Source: Clostridiales bacterium UBA6114
GTDB lineage: Bacteria > Bacillota > Clostridia > Oscillospirales > Butyricicoccaceae
DNA: 64,000 nucleotides
Direction: 5' to 3'
NCBI GenBank assembly: GCA_002423435.1
Contig: DIWE01000026.1
Span: 1 to 64,000, forward strand
A program made the position numbers and the translations under genes. The notes beneath the pieces were generated by a model. That model searched no databases and was not told the origin of the DNA. It saw nothing but the letters and a program-made list of their open reading frames with translations. Below, in pieces: positions 8,534 through 18,067 of this stretch (position 1 is its first letter; every line of letters starts with the position of its first letter).

Positions 8534-10069
8534 ATGAAAAAAAGAATTCCGGGACTCTTTTTGGGCTTAATGATGTCGGTATCGATTTTATCGGGCTGTG
8601 ACAATCAGGCTGGAACTCCCGCACCGTCCACATCCGCAGTACAGCCCGCCTCCGCTCCGGTGGAGCAAACCGCGCCGGCCGAAAAAACGCCGAAATACGT
8701 CTTTTTATTCATCGGCGACGGAATGTCCCATGTGCAGGTCAACGCTGCCCAGGTCTATACGGGAAACAACAAGTCCGGCGAAGTCGCCATGAAAAATTTG
8801 AATTTTACGAAATTCCCCGTAGCCGGCGTTGCAACAACCTATGATTCCACTTCCTTCTGTCCGGATTCCGCTTCCACCGCAACGTCCATTTCCTGCGGCG
8901 TGAAAACCCACAGCGGAGTAATCGGGCTCAATGTCGACAAGACCACAAAACCGCAAAGCATCACTGAAAAATTAAAAGCAGCCGGCATGAAGATCGGCAT
9001 CGTTTCAAGCGTGACCATCAACCACGCGACTCCGGCCGCCTTCTACGCGCATATCGCGTCCAGAAACGATTACTATGAAATCGCGGAGCAGCTCGCAAAC
9101 AGCAATTTTGATTATTTCGGCGGCGGCGCAATCAGCGAACCCACAGGCAAGGATAAAACAAAACCGGACGTAACCGAAACCATTAAAAGCAAAGGCTACA
9201 AGGTTGTAAACACCAAAAATGACATCCTTGCGCTAAACAGCTCCTCGGGAAAAGTCTACGCGGTCAATCCCGTGCTTCAGGATTCCGGTTCCATTCCTTA
9301 TGCCATAGATACAAAAGCCGACGATTTGACGCTTTCCGATTACGTAAAGAAGGGCATCGACGTTCTTGACAATGAAAAAGGATTCTTTATGATGTGCGAA
9401 TCGGGCAAGATTGACTGGGCCTGCCACGCAAATGACGCGCTGAGCACGATTACCGATACGCTGGCTTTTGAAAAAGCAATTCAGGTTGCCGTGGATTTTG
9501 CGGACAAGCACCCCGACGATACCCTGATTCTCGTCACCGGCGACCATGAAACGGGCGGCATGACAATAGGATATGCGGCAACCGGCTACAATACGGCGTT
9601 CGATATTTTAGGCAGGCAAAAAATGTCCTATATCGCTTTTGATTCCCTGATCACCGACATGAAAAAGAATAATCCGAAGCTCACCTTAAACGACGTGCTG
9701 CCTGTGATCAAAGAAAATTTCGGCCTGCTCGCACCGTCGGACCCCGATGCAAAAATTGAAGCAAACAAAGCTTACACGCTTACTGACTACGAATTTGAGA
9801 AGCTTGAAAGCGGCTTCGCGGAGTCTATGAAACCGACAGATAAGCGTACAAAGAACCCCGAGACCGACCTTTTGTACAGCACATACGATCCGCTTTCGGT
9901 GACCCTGACCCACATCATCAACAATAAGGCGGGCATCGGCTGGACCTCCTACGCGCACACCGGCACCCCGGTCCCTGTCTACGCAATGGGCGTGGGCGCC
10001 GAACAATTCGGCGGTTCCTATGACAATACGGATATCTTCAAAAAGCTTATTTCTGTGTGCGGCCTTTAA
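8534..10069 (+). CDS. phoA: Alkaline phosphatase, lipoprotein (PhoA family)
   Basis: Hydrolyses phosphate monoesters outside the membrane to release phosphate. The 511-residue protein starts at ATG 8534, behind GAGGAGATG. It has a lipoprotein signal with lipobox LSGC (Cys22). Family motifs are clear: FIGDGM (metal-binding Asp62), the nucleophile motif PDSASTATS (Ser112) and the metal-binding VTGDHETGG. A TATAAT at 8479-8484 may be the -10, but no good -35 is present, so an activator (PhoP-like) is possible. The gene ends with a strong terminator. The family assignment is firm; the natural substrate is unknown. Confidence 0.92.
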   Translation: MKKRIPGLFLGLMMSVSILSGCDNQAGTPAPSTSAVQPASAPVEQTAPAEKTPKYVFLFIGDGMSHVQVNAAQVYTGNNKSGEVAMKNLNFTKFPVAGVATTYDSTSFCPDSASTATSISCGVKTHSGVIGLNVDKTTKPQSITEKLKAAGMKIGIVSSVTINHATPAAFYAHIASRNDYYEIAEQLANSNFDYFGGGAISEPTGKDKTKPDVTETIKSKGYKVVNTKNDILALNSSSGKVYAVNPVLQDSGSIPYAIDTKADDLTLSDYVKKGIDVLDNEKGFFMMCESGKIDWACHANDALSTITDTLAFEKAIQVAVDFADKHPDDTLILVTGDHETGGMTIGYAATGYNTAFDILGRQKMSYIAFDSLITDMKKNNPKLTLNDVLPVIKENFGLLAPSDPDAKIEANKAYTLTDYEFEKLESGFAESMKPTDKRTKNPETDLLYSTYDPLSVTLTHIINNKAGIGWTSYAHTGTPVPVYAMGVGAEQFGGSYDNTDIFKKLISVCGL

Positions 10070-10098
10070 TATCCGCGTTCGGAATTTATAAAAATCAG

Positions 10099-10128
10099 AC
10101 AGGCCGGACTGTTGTCCGGCCTGTTTTT
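10099..10128 (+). terminator. Terminator after phoA
   Basis: 11-bp perfect stem ACAGGCCGGAC / GTCCGGCCTGT (10099-10109 and 10114-10124), 4-base loop, followed by a T run. It is 30 bases past the phoA stop. Confidence 0.9.
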
Positions 10129-10149
10129 GCAGGGAGGCTATAGATTCCT

Positions 10150-11316
10150 TTGAAAAACGTGTTTAAGAAAATCAACAAAAAGGAAGCCGTTTTTGTTTCT
10201 TTGTTCGTCCTGATCCTGACCGTTCTGGCTCTGTTTCCCACCGGCTTTGAAAAACAGATCTATATAAACTCCGAGGGCGTCCGGGCAAAGGTAACTGCCG
10301 TCAATAACGAGGGCACCTACAGCACGGGGCTGATCAAACAGGGCGCTCAAAGCTGCACCATCCTGATTTTGTCGGGGGAGCATAAGGGAGAAACGGCAGA
10401 GGCGACGAACCTCTACGTCGGAAAAATGGAATTCGACAAAGTCTTCGTGCCGGGCGACACCGTATGGGTGCTGCTCGAACGGGACGAGGCCAATAAAATT
10501 ATTTACGCAAACATGGTGGAGCATTACAGGGCCTCGAAAGAACTTTTTCTGATTTGCATTTTCGCCGTCTGCATCATTTTGTTTTCCGGCTTTACGGGAA
10601 TAAGGACCCTTCTCTCCTTTGCCTTTGCGCTCTTGAGCATCTGGAAAATCCTGATTCCCTGCATGCTTAAGGGAATGAATCCGATGCTTATCGCACTTTT
10701 GGTCGGCAATATGATTACCGTCGCGACTCTCCTGCTGGTAGCCGGATTTACAAAAAAAGCCTTCACCGCCATCGCGGGCGCGGTATCCTGCTCACTTGTC
10801 ACCTGTTTTTTAGCGATCGTTTGGGGAAAAATCTTCGATATCCACGGCGCAGTCATGCAATGGTCGGAATCCCTTCTCTACGCGGGCTTTGAAAGCCTTG
10901 ACCTGACATCCATTTTTCAGGCGGGCATTTATCTTGCCTGCTCAGGGGCGATCCTCGATCTTTCCATAGATATTTCCGCGGCGCTCGATGAAATCGTCAA
11001 AAACAATCCCCAGGTTACTAGAAAAGGGTTGATTATGTCCGGCCTGACCATCGGGAGATCGGTGGTGGGAAGCCAGACGACGACGCTCCTGCTCGCCTAT
11101 ATGGGAAGTTATATTTCGGTCATGATGGTTTACATGGCGCAGGGAACGCCGATGATGAACATCTTAAACACAAAGATGATTGCCTCCGAGATCCTGCACA
11201 CCTTTGTCGGCTGCATCGGGCTTGTGCTTGTTTCTCCCCTGACTTCGGTTGTCTGTGGGCTTGCCTATAACAGGCAGAAAAACGCAATAGAATCCCAAGA
11301 GGCAATAAACATATAA
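10150..11316 (+). CDS. YibE/F-like multi-pass membrane protein
   Basis: A 388-residue protein of the YibE/F family. It has one N-terminal membrane segment (about 12-30), a soluble domain of about 100 residues with small-barrel character, then about seven membrane segments from residue 130 on. The conserved GLTIGRSVVGSQTTTLLLAY block lies in the C-terminal half. The biochemical role of this family is not established. The start is TTG at 10150, with AGGGAGG 12 bases upstream. It follows phoA after the terminator, so it probably depends on read-through or its own promoter. Confidence 0.8.
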   Translation: MKNVFKKINKKEAVFVSLFVLILTVLALFPTGFEKQIYINSEGVRAKVTAVNNEGTYSTGLIKQGAQSCTILILSGEHKGETAEATNLYVGKMEFDKVFVPGDTVWVLLERDEANKIIYANMVEHYRASKELFLICIFAVCIILFSGFTGIRTLLSFAFALLSIWKILIPCMLKGMNPMLIALLVGNMITVATLLLVAGFTKKAFTAIAGAVSCSLVTCFLAIVWGKIFDIHGAVMQWSESLLYAGFESLDLTSIFQAGIYLACSGAILDLSIDISAALDEIVKNNPQVTRKGLIMSGLTIGRSVVGSQTTTLLLAYMGSYISVMMVYMAQGTPMMNILNTKMIASEILHTFVGCIGLVLVSPLTSVVCGLAYNRQKNAIESQEAINI

Positions 11317-11360
11317 AAACCCAAGGAATCCCCGCCGGATAAAGAGTTCGGGCATTGAAA

Positions 11361-11420
11361 AACGACGGTTAAAGCATAGGAACATTTCAAAAAGAATGTT
11401 CCTATACTTTAACCGTCGTT
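11361..11420. terminator. Long bidirectional terminator between convergent genes
   Basis: 26-base arms 11361-11386 and 11395-11420 pair with one mismatch around an 8-base loop. The hairpin lies between the end of the YibE/F gene (plus strand) and the end of the 11424-12311 gene (minus strand), where a two-way terminator is expected. Confidence 0.8.
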
Positions 11421-11423
11421 CAA

Positions 11424-12311
11424 TCAATGGTCTGCATAAGCAATTGATACGATATTGCCCTTTACCGCGTCGACTTTTATGCGGATACCAAGGGGCGATT
11501 TTCCATAATAAGAGCTACTGTTTACAACCCAATTCCCGTTTTCGTAGCACGTACTTTTATTTGGCTTTTCATTTTCGGCCAATATTGCTTCATATAATTC
11601 CTTACCTACTTTTGATAGCTCGCCTTTTATAATGGCATACCGCTCATTGTTTTCAGTCCATACGACGGTCTTTCCGGTGTGTTCCGAAAACCATTTTTTA
11701 TAATCGGCACTTTCAAACGCAACTTTTTCGGCAGCTTCAGGCAGTATGACCTTTTCCGCATCGCTTTCTATTGTAATGGGAAAGGAAACGGAAACCGTAT
11801 CGTCGGGGTTTCGGGTCAATCCCGCGCCGACCAAATAGACGCCGCCCCATGCGTCGATCTGCTCCGCACCTAAATCTATTTTGGGAAGCAGGACACGCTC
11901 ATATTCAATGGATGTGCCGGGCTGCAGATTGCCTTGCGCTATAACCTGCGGCACGGGAAGGTCGCAATCCGATGGTTCAGAAGCAAGCCAAAAGGATTTT
12001 TGCGCGTCGGATATGCCTGCGGACACATAGCCGGCCGACGCTACCCCGGTGAAAAGATGGATTTCATGATCGGATACATTGGTAACCTTTAAATGTATAT
12101 TTATCTCATCCCGCAGGGTAAACCGGGCCTTATTCAGCGTAACAGTGAATTTAAGGCCGTCTTTTATCTCCGTATAAACCGTTTCTTCATTTTGGACGCT
12201 GATTTTTTCTATAGATAAATCGGGGTTAATATCTGAAGCCGCAACTGGCGCGGTAGTAAATGCAACGGATAATGCCACGACGCCCAAGAGTACGATACCC
12301 CTTTTATTCAT
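11424..12311 (-). CDS. Secreted protein of unknown function
   Basis: A 295-residue protein with a signal peptide (residues 1-26, GVVALSVAFTTAPVAAS). The following Ig-like beta-rich domain contains FTLRDEINIHLKVTNVSD, which resembles BsuPI-type or 'intracellular proteinase inhibitor'-like folds. The C-terminal 90 residues are mixed alpha/beta and contain many aromatic and charged residues. No catalytic motif is visible. It is convergent with the YibE/F gene and shares the long terminator. The exported location is fairly sure; the role is unknown. Confidence 0.65.
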   Translation of the reverse strand: MNKRGIVLLGVVALSVAFTTAPVAASDINPDLSIEKISVQNEETVYTEIKDGLKFTVTLNKARFTLRDEINIHLKVTNVSDHEIHLFTGVASAGYVSAGISDAQKSFWLASEPSDCDLPVPQVIAQGNLQPGTSIEYERVLLPKIDLGAEQIDAWGGVYLVGAGLTRNPDDTVSVSFPITIESDAEKVILPEAAEKVAFESADYKKWFSEHTGKTVVWTENNERYAIIKGELSKVGKELYEAILAENEKPNKSTCYENGNWVVNSSSYYGKSPLGIRIKVDAVKGNIVSIAYADH

Positions 12312-12469
12312 GATTTGATTCCCCCCAATGTTTGTATAAACAGACGGAAATATATGCTTTTTGTTCCATATAGGGTAATAGTATTAAAATGGCAAAAAGT
12401 AGGGGAAGGCGCGTCAAAATTTATAGGGGAAGCTCTCGAGTTTTACAGTGCTCAAAAATCTGTCATATG

Positions 12470-13360
12470 TTACTTAACCCCATAAATATCCCCGGCCTGC
12501 GGGTATTTTTCTAAAAATACCGCGTTTGCCGCCTCAAGTCTCTCGCAATACGCTTTGTACGCCGGGCTTAATATTATCAGATTGGGAATGAACACATCAT
12601 GATAGCCGCTGTTTTTCTGGAACTGCATTATCAGCTCCGCCATTTTCCCTTGCGGAGACCGCTTAAATTCCTCGGAGGTGCGTAAGGCGATATATTCCTC
12701 CACCTTCAGATTCCGGAAGTAGGCATCCGGGTCGCGGATGGCATCCTCCATTAAAAGGTTCATGGCATCCTCGTACTTTTCAATATCTACGTTTTCACCC
12801 AGCTGTATGGCCTGTTCCATAAAGGCAGCCAGCTCATCCGGGATAAGTGCCGCCGCGTTGTCCAGATAATCGACTATTTTGCCGTAGGCTGCGCGCTGTT
12901 CTTTGGTCTTGATGGGTTCTCTCAGAAAACGTCCGAAATGCAAAGAAAGATATAGTCCATAGTTGCCCGGAAAGGCCAGAACCAATTTTTCCTGTACGGT
13001 CAGGCATTCCTCGTCAAGCCGCCGCAAACGGCAAAAGCCATCCTCAATATCGTAGCTTTTGATCAGGGCGTCAATGCAGTCCTGCACCGCCTTGAGTTTT
13101 TGCATTTTAAGCCCGTTTAAGCGTTTATATCGGGCAAGCGCCACCGTCTTATCCTTGCTGTCTAAAATAACGCGGATGTCTGCGATGCCGATGCCACACT
13201 TGCGCAGCACCGATATTTCCTTTAACGCGGCAATTTCCGTGTCCGCATAATCGCGATATCCATTGCCCAACACCCGCGGCCTGATGAACCCCTGCTGCTC
13301 ATAATATTCAACCGCCTTTTTTGTTAAGTCACATACCCGGCATACTTCCCGAATCAACAT
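12470..13360 (-). CDS. MerR family transcriptional regulator
   Basis: A 296-residue regulator. The N-terminal winged helix-turn-helix reads LTKKAVEYYEQQGFIRPRV, with wing residues GYRDYADTEI, the classical MerR layout. A long coiled coil (about 70-110) and a C-terminal domain of about 180 residues follow. The C-terminal domain looks like an effector-binding helical domain and lacks the cysteines of metal-sensing MerR proteins. ATG at 13360 is chosen because a run of seven G lies 6 bases upstream. Its target is not evident; the nearest genes are the secreted protein downstream and the PadR pair upstream. Confidence 0.85.
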   Translation of the reverse strand: MLIREVCRVCDLTKKAVEYYEQQGFIRPRVLGNGYRDYADTEIAALKEISVLRKCGIGIADIRVILDSKDKTVALARYKRLNGLKMQKLKAVQDCIDALIKSYDIEDGFCRLRRLDEECLTVQEKLVLAFPGNYGLYLSLHFGRFLREPIKTKEQRAAYGKIVDYLDNAAALIPDELAAFMEQAIQLGENVDIEKYEDAMNLLMEDAIRDPDAYFRNLKVEEYIALRTSEEFKRSPQGKMAELIMQFQKNSGYHDVFIPNLIILSPAYKAYCERLEAANAVFLEKYPQAGDIYGVK

Positions 13361-13456
13361 GTGCAGCCCCCCCTTATGCAAAACACTATAAGCCATTCCC
13401 CAAGGGAGCAGTCAAGCCTTAGCTGTAGAAATTATTATCGCAGACGACTGTCTCAT

Positions 13457-14866
13457 TTATTTGCAAAGCTTCTCAACCGCAATTGCAATCTGCTCTGCGG
13501 TTGGAATCTCATCAAAATCGATGCAGACAATCCGGGCATCCCAGCAAAGAATGTATTCACTCATACCCTCATCCCCGCGATAGAGCTGATAAACCGCATC
13601 GGCCTGCCACGAGGGGTCTTCCGTCTGCCGAAAATACCGCCTGTCCTCTTCCGGCATATTCCGTTCATAGTGATACCGGTTTAAATAATCATCCAGACAG
13701 AGGTTAAACAATGCGGGAAACTTTACGTCCACAATCGAATAGTTCAGTTCGGGGGCAAACTGTCCATCCGGAAAAGAATCCTGCCTTGCCACATACTGTG
13801 CCAGAAGAAAAGACTCCCTTGCCGTCCATTCGCAGGAGTAGTGCTCATAATCCACATTCTGCAAATCCTCAACCTTCAAAGGCAGCGGGTCATGGTAAAT
13901 ATCCCAGGTATATGTGGCGCCGTTGGGCTGCATGGTGGTGTAGGTATCAGCCGATTTGTTGCCGAACCAGCCGGCGTTCACGCCCCGGATAATGCACCAG
14001 GTCATAGCGCCGGTCAAAACAATGGACAGAATCGCACAGGAAACCATGGTGACGGTCAGATTGACCTTCCGGGATGCCTTCGCCCGTTTGAGAGCGTTCT
14101 TAATGGTAAATACCAGGACGATTACAACCGTTATGTTTATAAGCCCCAGAATTGCGCCCCCGATATAGCTCCGAGTCGACGTGGCAAACGTCGATATGGC
14201 AAGCGCCAGCAAAACAACTACAATACCAGTGAGTATATGGAATAATTTTTTATATCCGCTGCCGCTTTCCGCGCAGGGGCCTCCCATGCGTACGGACTTT
14301 TGTGATTTCCGATACCAGACTGCATAGCCGATTAAGCTAAACAGCGTTTGGATGATAAGAATACACCAGGTTATCGCCAGGAACAGAGATAAACCTAATG
14401 AAAGCTGCTCAACCGGGTCGGACATAATCATATGTAACTGGAGATATCCCTGAGTCAGAGATAACAGCAGCAACACTACACTGCTTGGCAGGAAGTTTTT
14501 CTTCATCGCCCGGTGAATGGCCTTCAGCTTGATGGATTCCTCTGTTTCAATGGGCGTCGGGTTTTCCCGCTCTGTGCAGAAAATCTGCATCTGCGCCCAC
14601 TCCGCCACAGGATTCCACCCGGCATCCTTGCAGTATTCACGGAAGGTTTGCTGATTTTCCGTAGGATAGGGATTGAATTCCGAAGCTTCGGAAAAGTAAG
14701 TAACCGTATAGGTCAGCCTCTGCGGCTCTGTTCTGCGGTACTCCCAATAAAACCGGGTGATTTTTTGAAGCTGCCACCCCTTCGCGGCCATCCTTTCAAG
14801 ATGCCTTTCGATACTTGTATAGTCATAGAACAGAAACTGTTCAAATCTACGCTTTACTGCTTTCAT
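13457..14866 (-). CDS. DUF2812 domain membrane protein
   Basis: A 469-residue protein whose first 110 residues match the DUF2812 pattern (FYDYTSIERHLERMAAKGWQ). About five membrane segments follow, from about residue 125 to 310, and then an outer C-terminal domain of about 150 residues. It overlaps the upstream PadR gene by 20 bases, so the two are co-transcribed and co-translated. PadR-DUF2812 pairs are a recurrent Firmicute arrangement in which PadR represses the operon. The function of DUF2812 is not known. Confidence 0.82.
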   Translation of the reverse strand: MKAVKRRFEQFLFYDYTSIERHLERMAAKGWQLQKITRFYWEYRRTEPQRLTYTVTYFSEASEFNPYPTENQQTFREYCKDAGWNPVAEWAQMQIFCTERENPTPIETEESIKLKAIHRAMKKNFLPSSVVLLLLSLTQGYLQLHMIMSDPVEQLSLGLSLFLAITWCILIIQTLFSLIGYAVWYRKSQKSVRMGGPCAESGSGYKKLFHILTGIVVVLLALAISTFATSTRSYIGGAILGLINITVVIVLVFTIKNALKRAKASRKVNLTVTMVSCAILSIVLTGAMTWCIIRGVNAGWFGNKSADTYTTMQPNGATYTWDIYHDPLPLKVEDLQNVDYEHYSCEWTARESFLLAQYVARQDSFPDGQFAPELNYSIVDVKFPALFNLCLDDYLNRYHYERNMPEEDRRYFRQTEDPSWQADAVYQLYRGDEGMSEYILCWDARIVCIDFDEIPTAEQIAIAVEKLCK

Positions 14867-15191
14867 CCCAAATGCCTCCCTTCCCCATCACATATTGGCG
14901 ATAATCGTCCGTCAACGTCATCAGGCGCCGATACTCCGCCTCAAGCGCCAGTTTGCCTGTTTCGGTAATCAGATAACTGCGCCTGCGGCCCTCGACCTTC
15001 GTTTCGCGAATCATGTCCGCGTTCATAAAGCTCTCCAGGAGATTATAGAGCGTGCCGGGGCCGACGGTAACCCGTTCGCCGGTCATGGTGCGGACCTTTT
15101 CCATAATATCCATGCCGTAGCATTCCGATTGTAAACAGAGAAGGATGTAAAACATCTGCTCTGTCAATGTCTGAAACTTCTCTCTGGCCAC
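14847..15191 (-). CDS. PadR family transcriptional repressor
   Basis: A 114-residue protein with the PadR winged helix: ILLCLQSECYGMDIMEKV, then VGPGTLYNLLESFMNADMI and GRRRSYLITETGK. A short C-terminal helix would dimerise. The start is GTG at 15191, with AAAGGAG 8 bases upstream; the in-frame ATG 18 bases earlier overlaps that ribosome site. Its own promoter carries two near-identical 19-base sites, so it very probably represses itself and the overlapping DUF2812 gene. Confidence 0.9.
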   Translation of the reverse strand: MAREKFQTLTEQMFYILLCLQSECYGMDIMEKVRTMTGERVTVGPGTLYNLLESFMNADMIRETKVEGRRRSYLITETGKLALEAEYRRLMTLTDDYRQYVMGKGGIWDESSKA

Positions 15192-15211
15192 ATCCGGCGC
15201 TCCTTTCACGA

Positions 15212-15268
15212 ATTATCGAATATCGTTAATCCCGTTTACAGTATATTATCGAATATCGCTAATGTCAA
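15212..15268 (-). promoter_or_regulatory. padR promoter with two operator copies
   Basis: On the minus strand TTGACA (15263-15268), a 17-base spacer and TATACT (15240-15245) make a near-consensus sigma-A promoter. Two copies of ATTATCGAATATCGYTAAT lie at 15212-15230 and 15245-15263, exactly 33 bases apart, one filling the spacer and one over the start region. Bound PadR would block polymerase. No other copy is seen in the window. Confidence 0.8.
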
Positions 15269-15326
15269 TACAAAAGTATCCACAGAGATTATCTCTGCGG
15301 ATGGCATTTCTTCTGAAAGCTAAGCT

Positions 15327-15749
15327 TTATGGTATCATTATTTGTTTTGTTTGTGTCGTAATGGCAGGACCAGTAGTAAAAATCTGAAAAGCTGCGAAAC
15401 TCAATATCATCAGCAATATGGTTATCGCAGCAATAGAAATCAAAATAACGGCGATAACTTTCCAGATGCGCCGGCTCCGTCTGTTTCTCTCAGCCAGCAG
15501 TACGTTAAGCTGTTCCAGCTTTTCTGCAATAATATTTTTATCTTCAGACAGTTCTGTTGTATCACCGAGAAGTGTGCTGACCGAGGTTTCGAAGATTTCA
15601 GCAATCCGAATAAGAAGGTTTGCGTCAGGCACCGAAAGACCTTTTTCCCATTTGGATACCGTTTGGCGCACTACATGCAGCCGTTCTGCCAGCTCTTCTT
15701 GGGAAAGCCCCTTTTGCTTACGAAGATTTTTTAGATTTTCACTAAACAT
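15327..15749 (-). CDS. XRE-type helix-turn-helix protein with C-terminal membrane segment
   Basis: A 140-residue protein. Residues 1-65 are a Cro/CI-type helix-turn-helix (LRKQKGLSQEELAERLHVVRQ, then TVSKWEKGLSVPD). A helical linker follows, then one membrane segment at about 105-128 (IAVILISIAAITILLMILSF). ATG at 15749 is chosen because it begins the domain exactly. Such membrane-tethered XRE proteins are common in Clostridia and may sense envelope state. It is divergent from the BlaI gene at 15909, and the two promoters lie within the shared gap 15750-15908. Confidence 0.82.
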   Translation of the reverse strand: MFSENLKNLRKQKGLSQEELAERLHVVRQTVSKWEKGLSVPDANLLIRIAEIFETSVSTLLGDTTELSEDKNIIAEKLEQLNVLLAERNRRSRRIWKVIAVILISIAAITILLMILSFAAFQIFTTGPAITTQTKQIMIP

Positions 15750-15842
15750 ATTTCCACTCCCTTGCCTATCTCCATAATACGCTATAATCAACAGTTGCGG
15801 CAAGCAACGCAGGTTAACATCGCAAAAAAACACTGGACAGTG

Positions 15843-15892
15843 TTGACAAATCCGTGCTACAAGCGTAACATGAATAATGTACTACGTTTGTA
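15843..15892 (+). promoter_or_regulatory. Promoter and BlaI-type operator of pair 1
   Basis: TTGACA (15843-15848), 17 bases and TAACAT (15866-15871) form the promoter. Inverted half-sites TACAAGCGTA (15858-15867) and TACGTTTGTA (15883-15892) carry the TACA/TGTA ends typical of BlaI/MecI operators and cover the -10 and start point. The BlaI gene follows at 15909. Confidence 0.7.
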
Positions 15893-15908
15893 ACACGGAG
15901 GGCATAAA

Positions 15909-16289
15909 ATGAGTCTGGCAGACAAGATATCCAATGCGGAGCTTGAAATAATGAGAATCCTATGGCGCGGGGAAAAGCCCGTATCCTTTACGGACATTCG
16001 CGTTGAATTGCGGAATACAAAAGGCTGGGAAAAGTCCACAGTCAATACCCTGATACGCCGCCTTGCGGATAAAGGGGTTATTTCCGCGCAAAAACAAGAG
16101 GTACTGTATTATACCCCCAACATCTCCGAAGCGGAGTATGTTCAGGCTGAGGAGCAAAGCATGATTGACAAGCTCTATAGTGGAAACGCGAAAAACTTTG
16201 TCGCCGCGCTCTGCCATCGCGGTAAATTATCCGAGGCCGACATTGATGAACTGAAAGCATATTTTAGGATGGGAGGACGTGCAAAATGA
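15909..16289 (+). CDS. BlaI/MecI/CopY family repressor (pair 1)
   Basis: A 126-residue winged-helix repressor. The N-terminal domain reads ISNAELEIMRILWRGEKPVS and TVNTLIRRLADKGVI, the BlaI signature. The C-terminal 45 residues form the dimerisation helices. It overlaps the following M56 peptidase gene by 4 bases (ATGA), the normal BlaI-BlaR1 arrangement. The peptidase is expected to cleave or inactivate this repressor on signal. The operator in front of the gene implies autoregulation. No beta-lactamase gene lies nearby, so the regulon is unknown. Confidence 0.92.
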   Translation: MSLADKISNAELEIMRILWRGEKPVSFTDIRVELRNTKGWEKSTVNTLIRRLADKGVISAQKQEVLYYTPNISEAEYVQAEEQSMIDKLYSGNAKNFVAALCHRGKLSEADIDELKAYFRMGGRAK

Positions 16290-18067
16290 GCGAATGGCAA
16301 TTAATGAGCGAAATAGTGCGCACAATTCTAATCATGTCGGTTGCAGGAAGTGTGCTAACCCTGCTTCTCTTTGCCGTAAAGCCACTGATGAAAAACCGGC
16401 TTCCCAAAAGTGTGCAATATTATCTATGGGTTTTTGTCCTCGTCGCTCTGCTCGTGCCGTTTTCAGCTTTTGTATCTGTTCCGGTCAGCACACCAATGGC
16501 ACCGGTGCAAGAGATAATCGAGGCAAACGTAAAGTCGACTGCGGAATGGCAGGAGGAGCTTGCCCAAGAACAGTATAATATGCCGTATGAGGAATTGGAT
16601 ACGCCCGAACAGATAGAAATTTCCTTAAAAGAAATCGGGCTGATGAAGGGAAAATTTAATAATCACATACTGATATCGCTAATTGCTCTTGGAGGAACGG
16701 TTTTTCTGATAGAAATTGTTGAGTATTTCATTTTTGTAATCAGACTACGGCGTAGACGGCTTCCTGTAAAAGACCATGAAGCAGCATTGCTTCAGCGGCT
16801 TTGCAAAAACAGAAAGCCACCTTGTTTATACCATAATCCTCTTGCCCCTACTCCTATGCTTATTGGTATTCTCCGACCTGCTATTTATTTGCCGGATATG
16901 GAGTATTCCGAGGTACAGCTCCGAAATATCCTTCTCCATGAACTTACCCATCTGCGGCGGCACGATGTTATAGTAAAGTGGTTTGCTTCGCTCGCTGTTC
17001 ATTTGCATTGGTTTAATCCGATCGTCTACTTTATGTGCCGGGAAATAGACCGGGCGTGTGAGCTTGCCTGCGACGAAGCTGTAATTAAGAATTTAGATAC
17101 CAACGAAAAGCAGAAGTACGGTGACACCCTAATAGCTGTCGTAGCTGAAAAGAAACTGCAAAAAACCATTATGTCTACTACAATGTGTGAGGAAAAGAAG
17201 GCTTTGAAAACGCGATTGGGCGCGATTATGAAGCATAAAAGGTTTTCCGTTAGAGTGATTGCTTTTTCATGCGTCCTGGCTGCTGCTGTCTTATGCGGGA
17301 CAGTAGTCTTAGGCGCATCGGCGCTGAAAGAGAGCGCTGCCGATGTTTTGTTTCGGACGCTTAAAAATGAGGCTGCCGTCGTCAGGCCTGAAAGTATAAT
17401 AGAGCAAGTTGATTTAGATGACGGAAGCATACTGATATTCTATTATAATGCCAACGGCAATTCGGCTTGCGCGGTTATGGAACAGGGCGTGTTTAACTAT
17501 AAAATTGCCACAACAAGTGCAGAATTAAGTATTGATGGTTTCGTTCCCGCGCAAATTATGGCGGGACAGTATAACAATGGGGATAATTGGCGGGTCTGGG
17601 GTATATTGCGAGATAATACGATAACAAAAGCTTTGATATACGGTCAGGAAGCAGCCATTATTGAAGCCGACGGTTTGCGGTTTTGCTTTATCCTCGGTGA
17701 AGGAAGAATACAGGATAATGATGATTTTCAATTCTTTGATGCTGCCGGAAATCTGGTATGGGAGATTTCTCAGTCGAAAGAGCTGACGATATATGTCTGG
17801 AAAGACCGGAGTGTTATCAATTACGCACTATTCAGCGGATATAAAGCGCAGCAATCAAGCGAAGAAGTATATTCCGGTGAAAATGTATTTAAAAGCTTGG
17901 ATGCCCTGAATATAGCGTTATCGGATTACCCCTTTGACTATTTGCAGCTGCACATTGCTCAGATGAACCTATCGGATTTTTCAAAGGATGAAATGACAAA
18001 GCTCGCCGAGCAAATAGAAATACCCGTTGGGAATTATTCATGCAGCATTGGCTATTTTGATAAATAA
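16286..18067 (+). CDS. BlaR1-like M56 membrane metallopeptidase (pair 1)
   Basis: A 593-residue integral-membrane zinc protease. Membrane segments are visible near 12-32, 45-65, 125-155 and 318-340. The active site HELTH (218-222) is followed by a distal motif RACELACDEA. The C-terminal outer domain of about 240 residues has no SxxK penicillin-binding motif, so this is not a beta-lactam sensor in the BlaR1 sense. It contains the repeat-like GQYNNGDNWRVWGIL and may sense another envelope signal. It is translationally coupled to the BlaI gene. Confidence 0.88.
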   Translation: MSEWQLMSEIVRTILIMSVAGSVLTLLLFAVKPLMKNRLPKSVQYYLWVFVLVALLVPFSAFVSVPVSTPMAPVQEIIEANVKSTAEWQEELAQEQYNMPYEELDTPEQIEISLKEIGLMKGKFNNHILISLIALGGTVFLIEIVEYFIFVIRLRRRRLPVKDHEAALLQRLCKNRKPPCLYHNPLAPTPMLIGILRPAIYLPDMEYSEVQLRNILLHELTHLRRHDVIVKWFASLAVHLHWFNPIVYFMCREIDRACELACDEAVIKNLDTNEKQKYGDTLIAVVAEKKLQKTIMSTTMCEEKKALKTRLGAIMKHKRFSVRVIAFSCVLAAAVLCGTVVLGASALKESAADVLFRTLKNEAAVVRPESIIEQVDLDDGSILIFYYNANGNSACAVMEQGVFNYKIATTSAELSIDGFVPAQIMAGQYNNGDNWRVWGILRDNTITKALIYGQEAAIIEADGLRFCFILGEGRIQDNDDFQFFDAAGNLVWEISQSKELTIYVWKDRSVINYALFSGYKAQQSSEEVYSGENVFKSLDALNIALSDYPFDYLQLHIAQMNLSDFSKDEMTKLAEQIEIPVGNYSCSIGYFDK

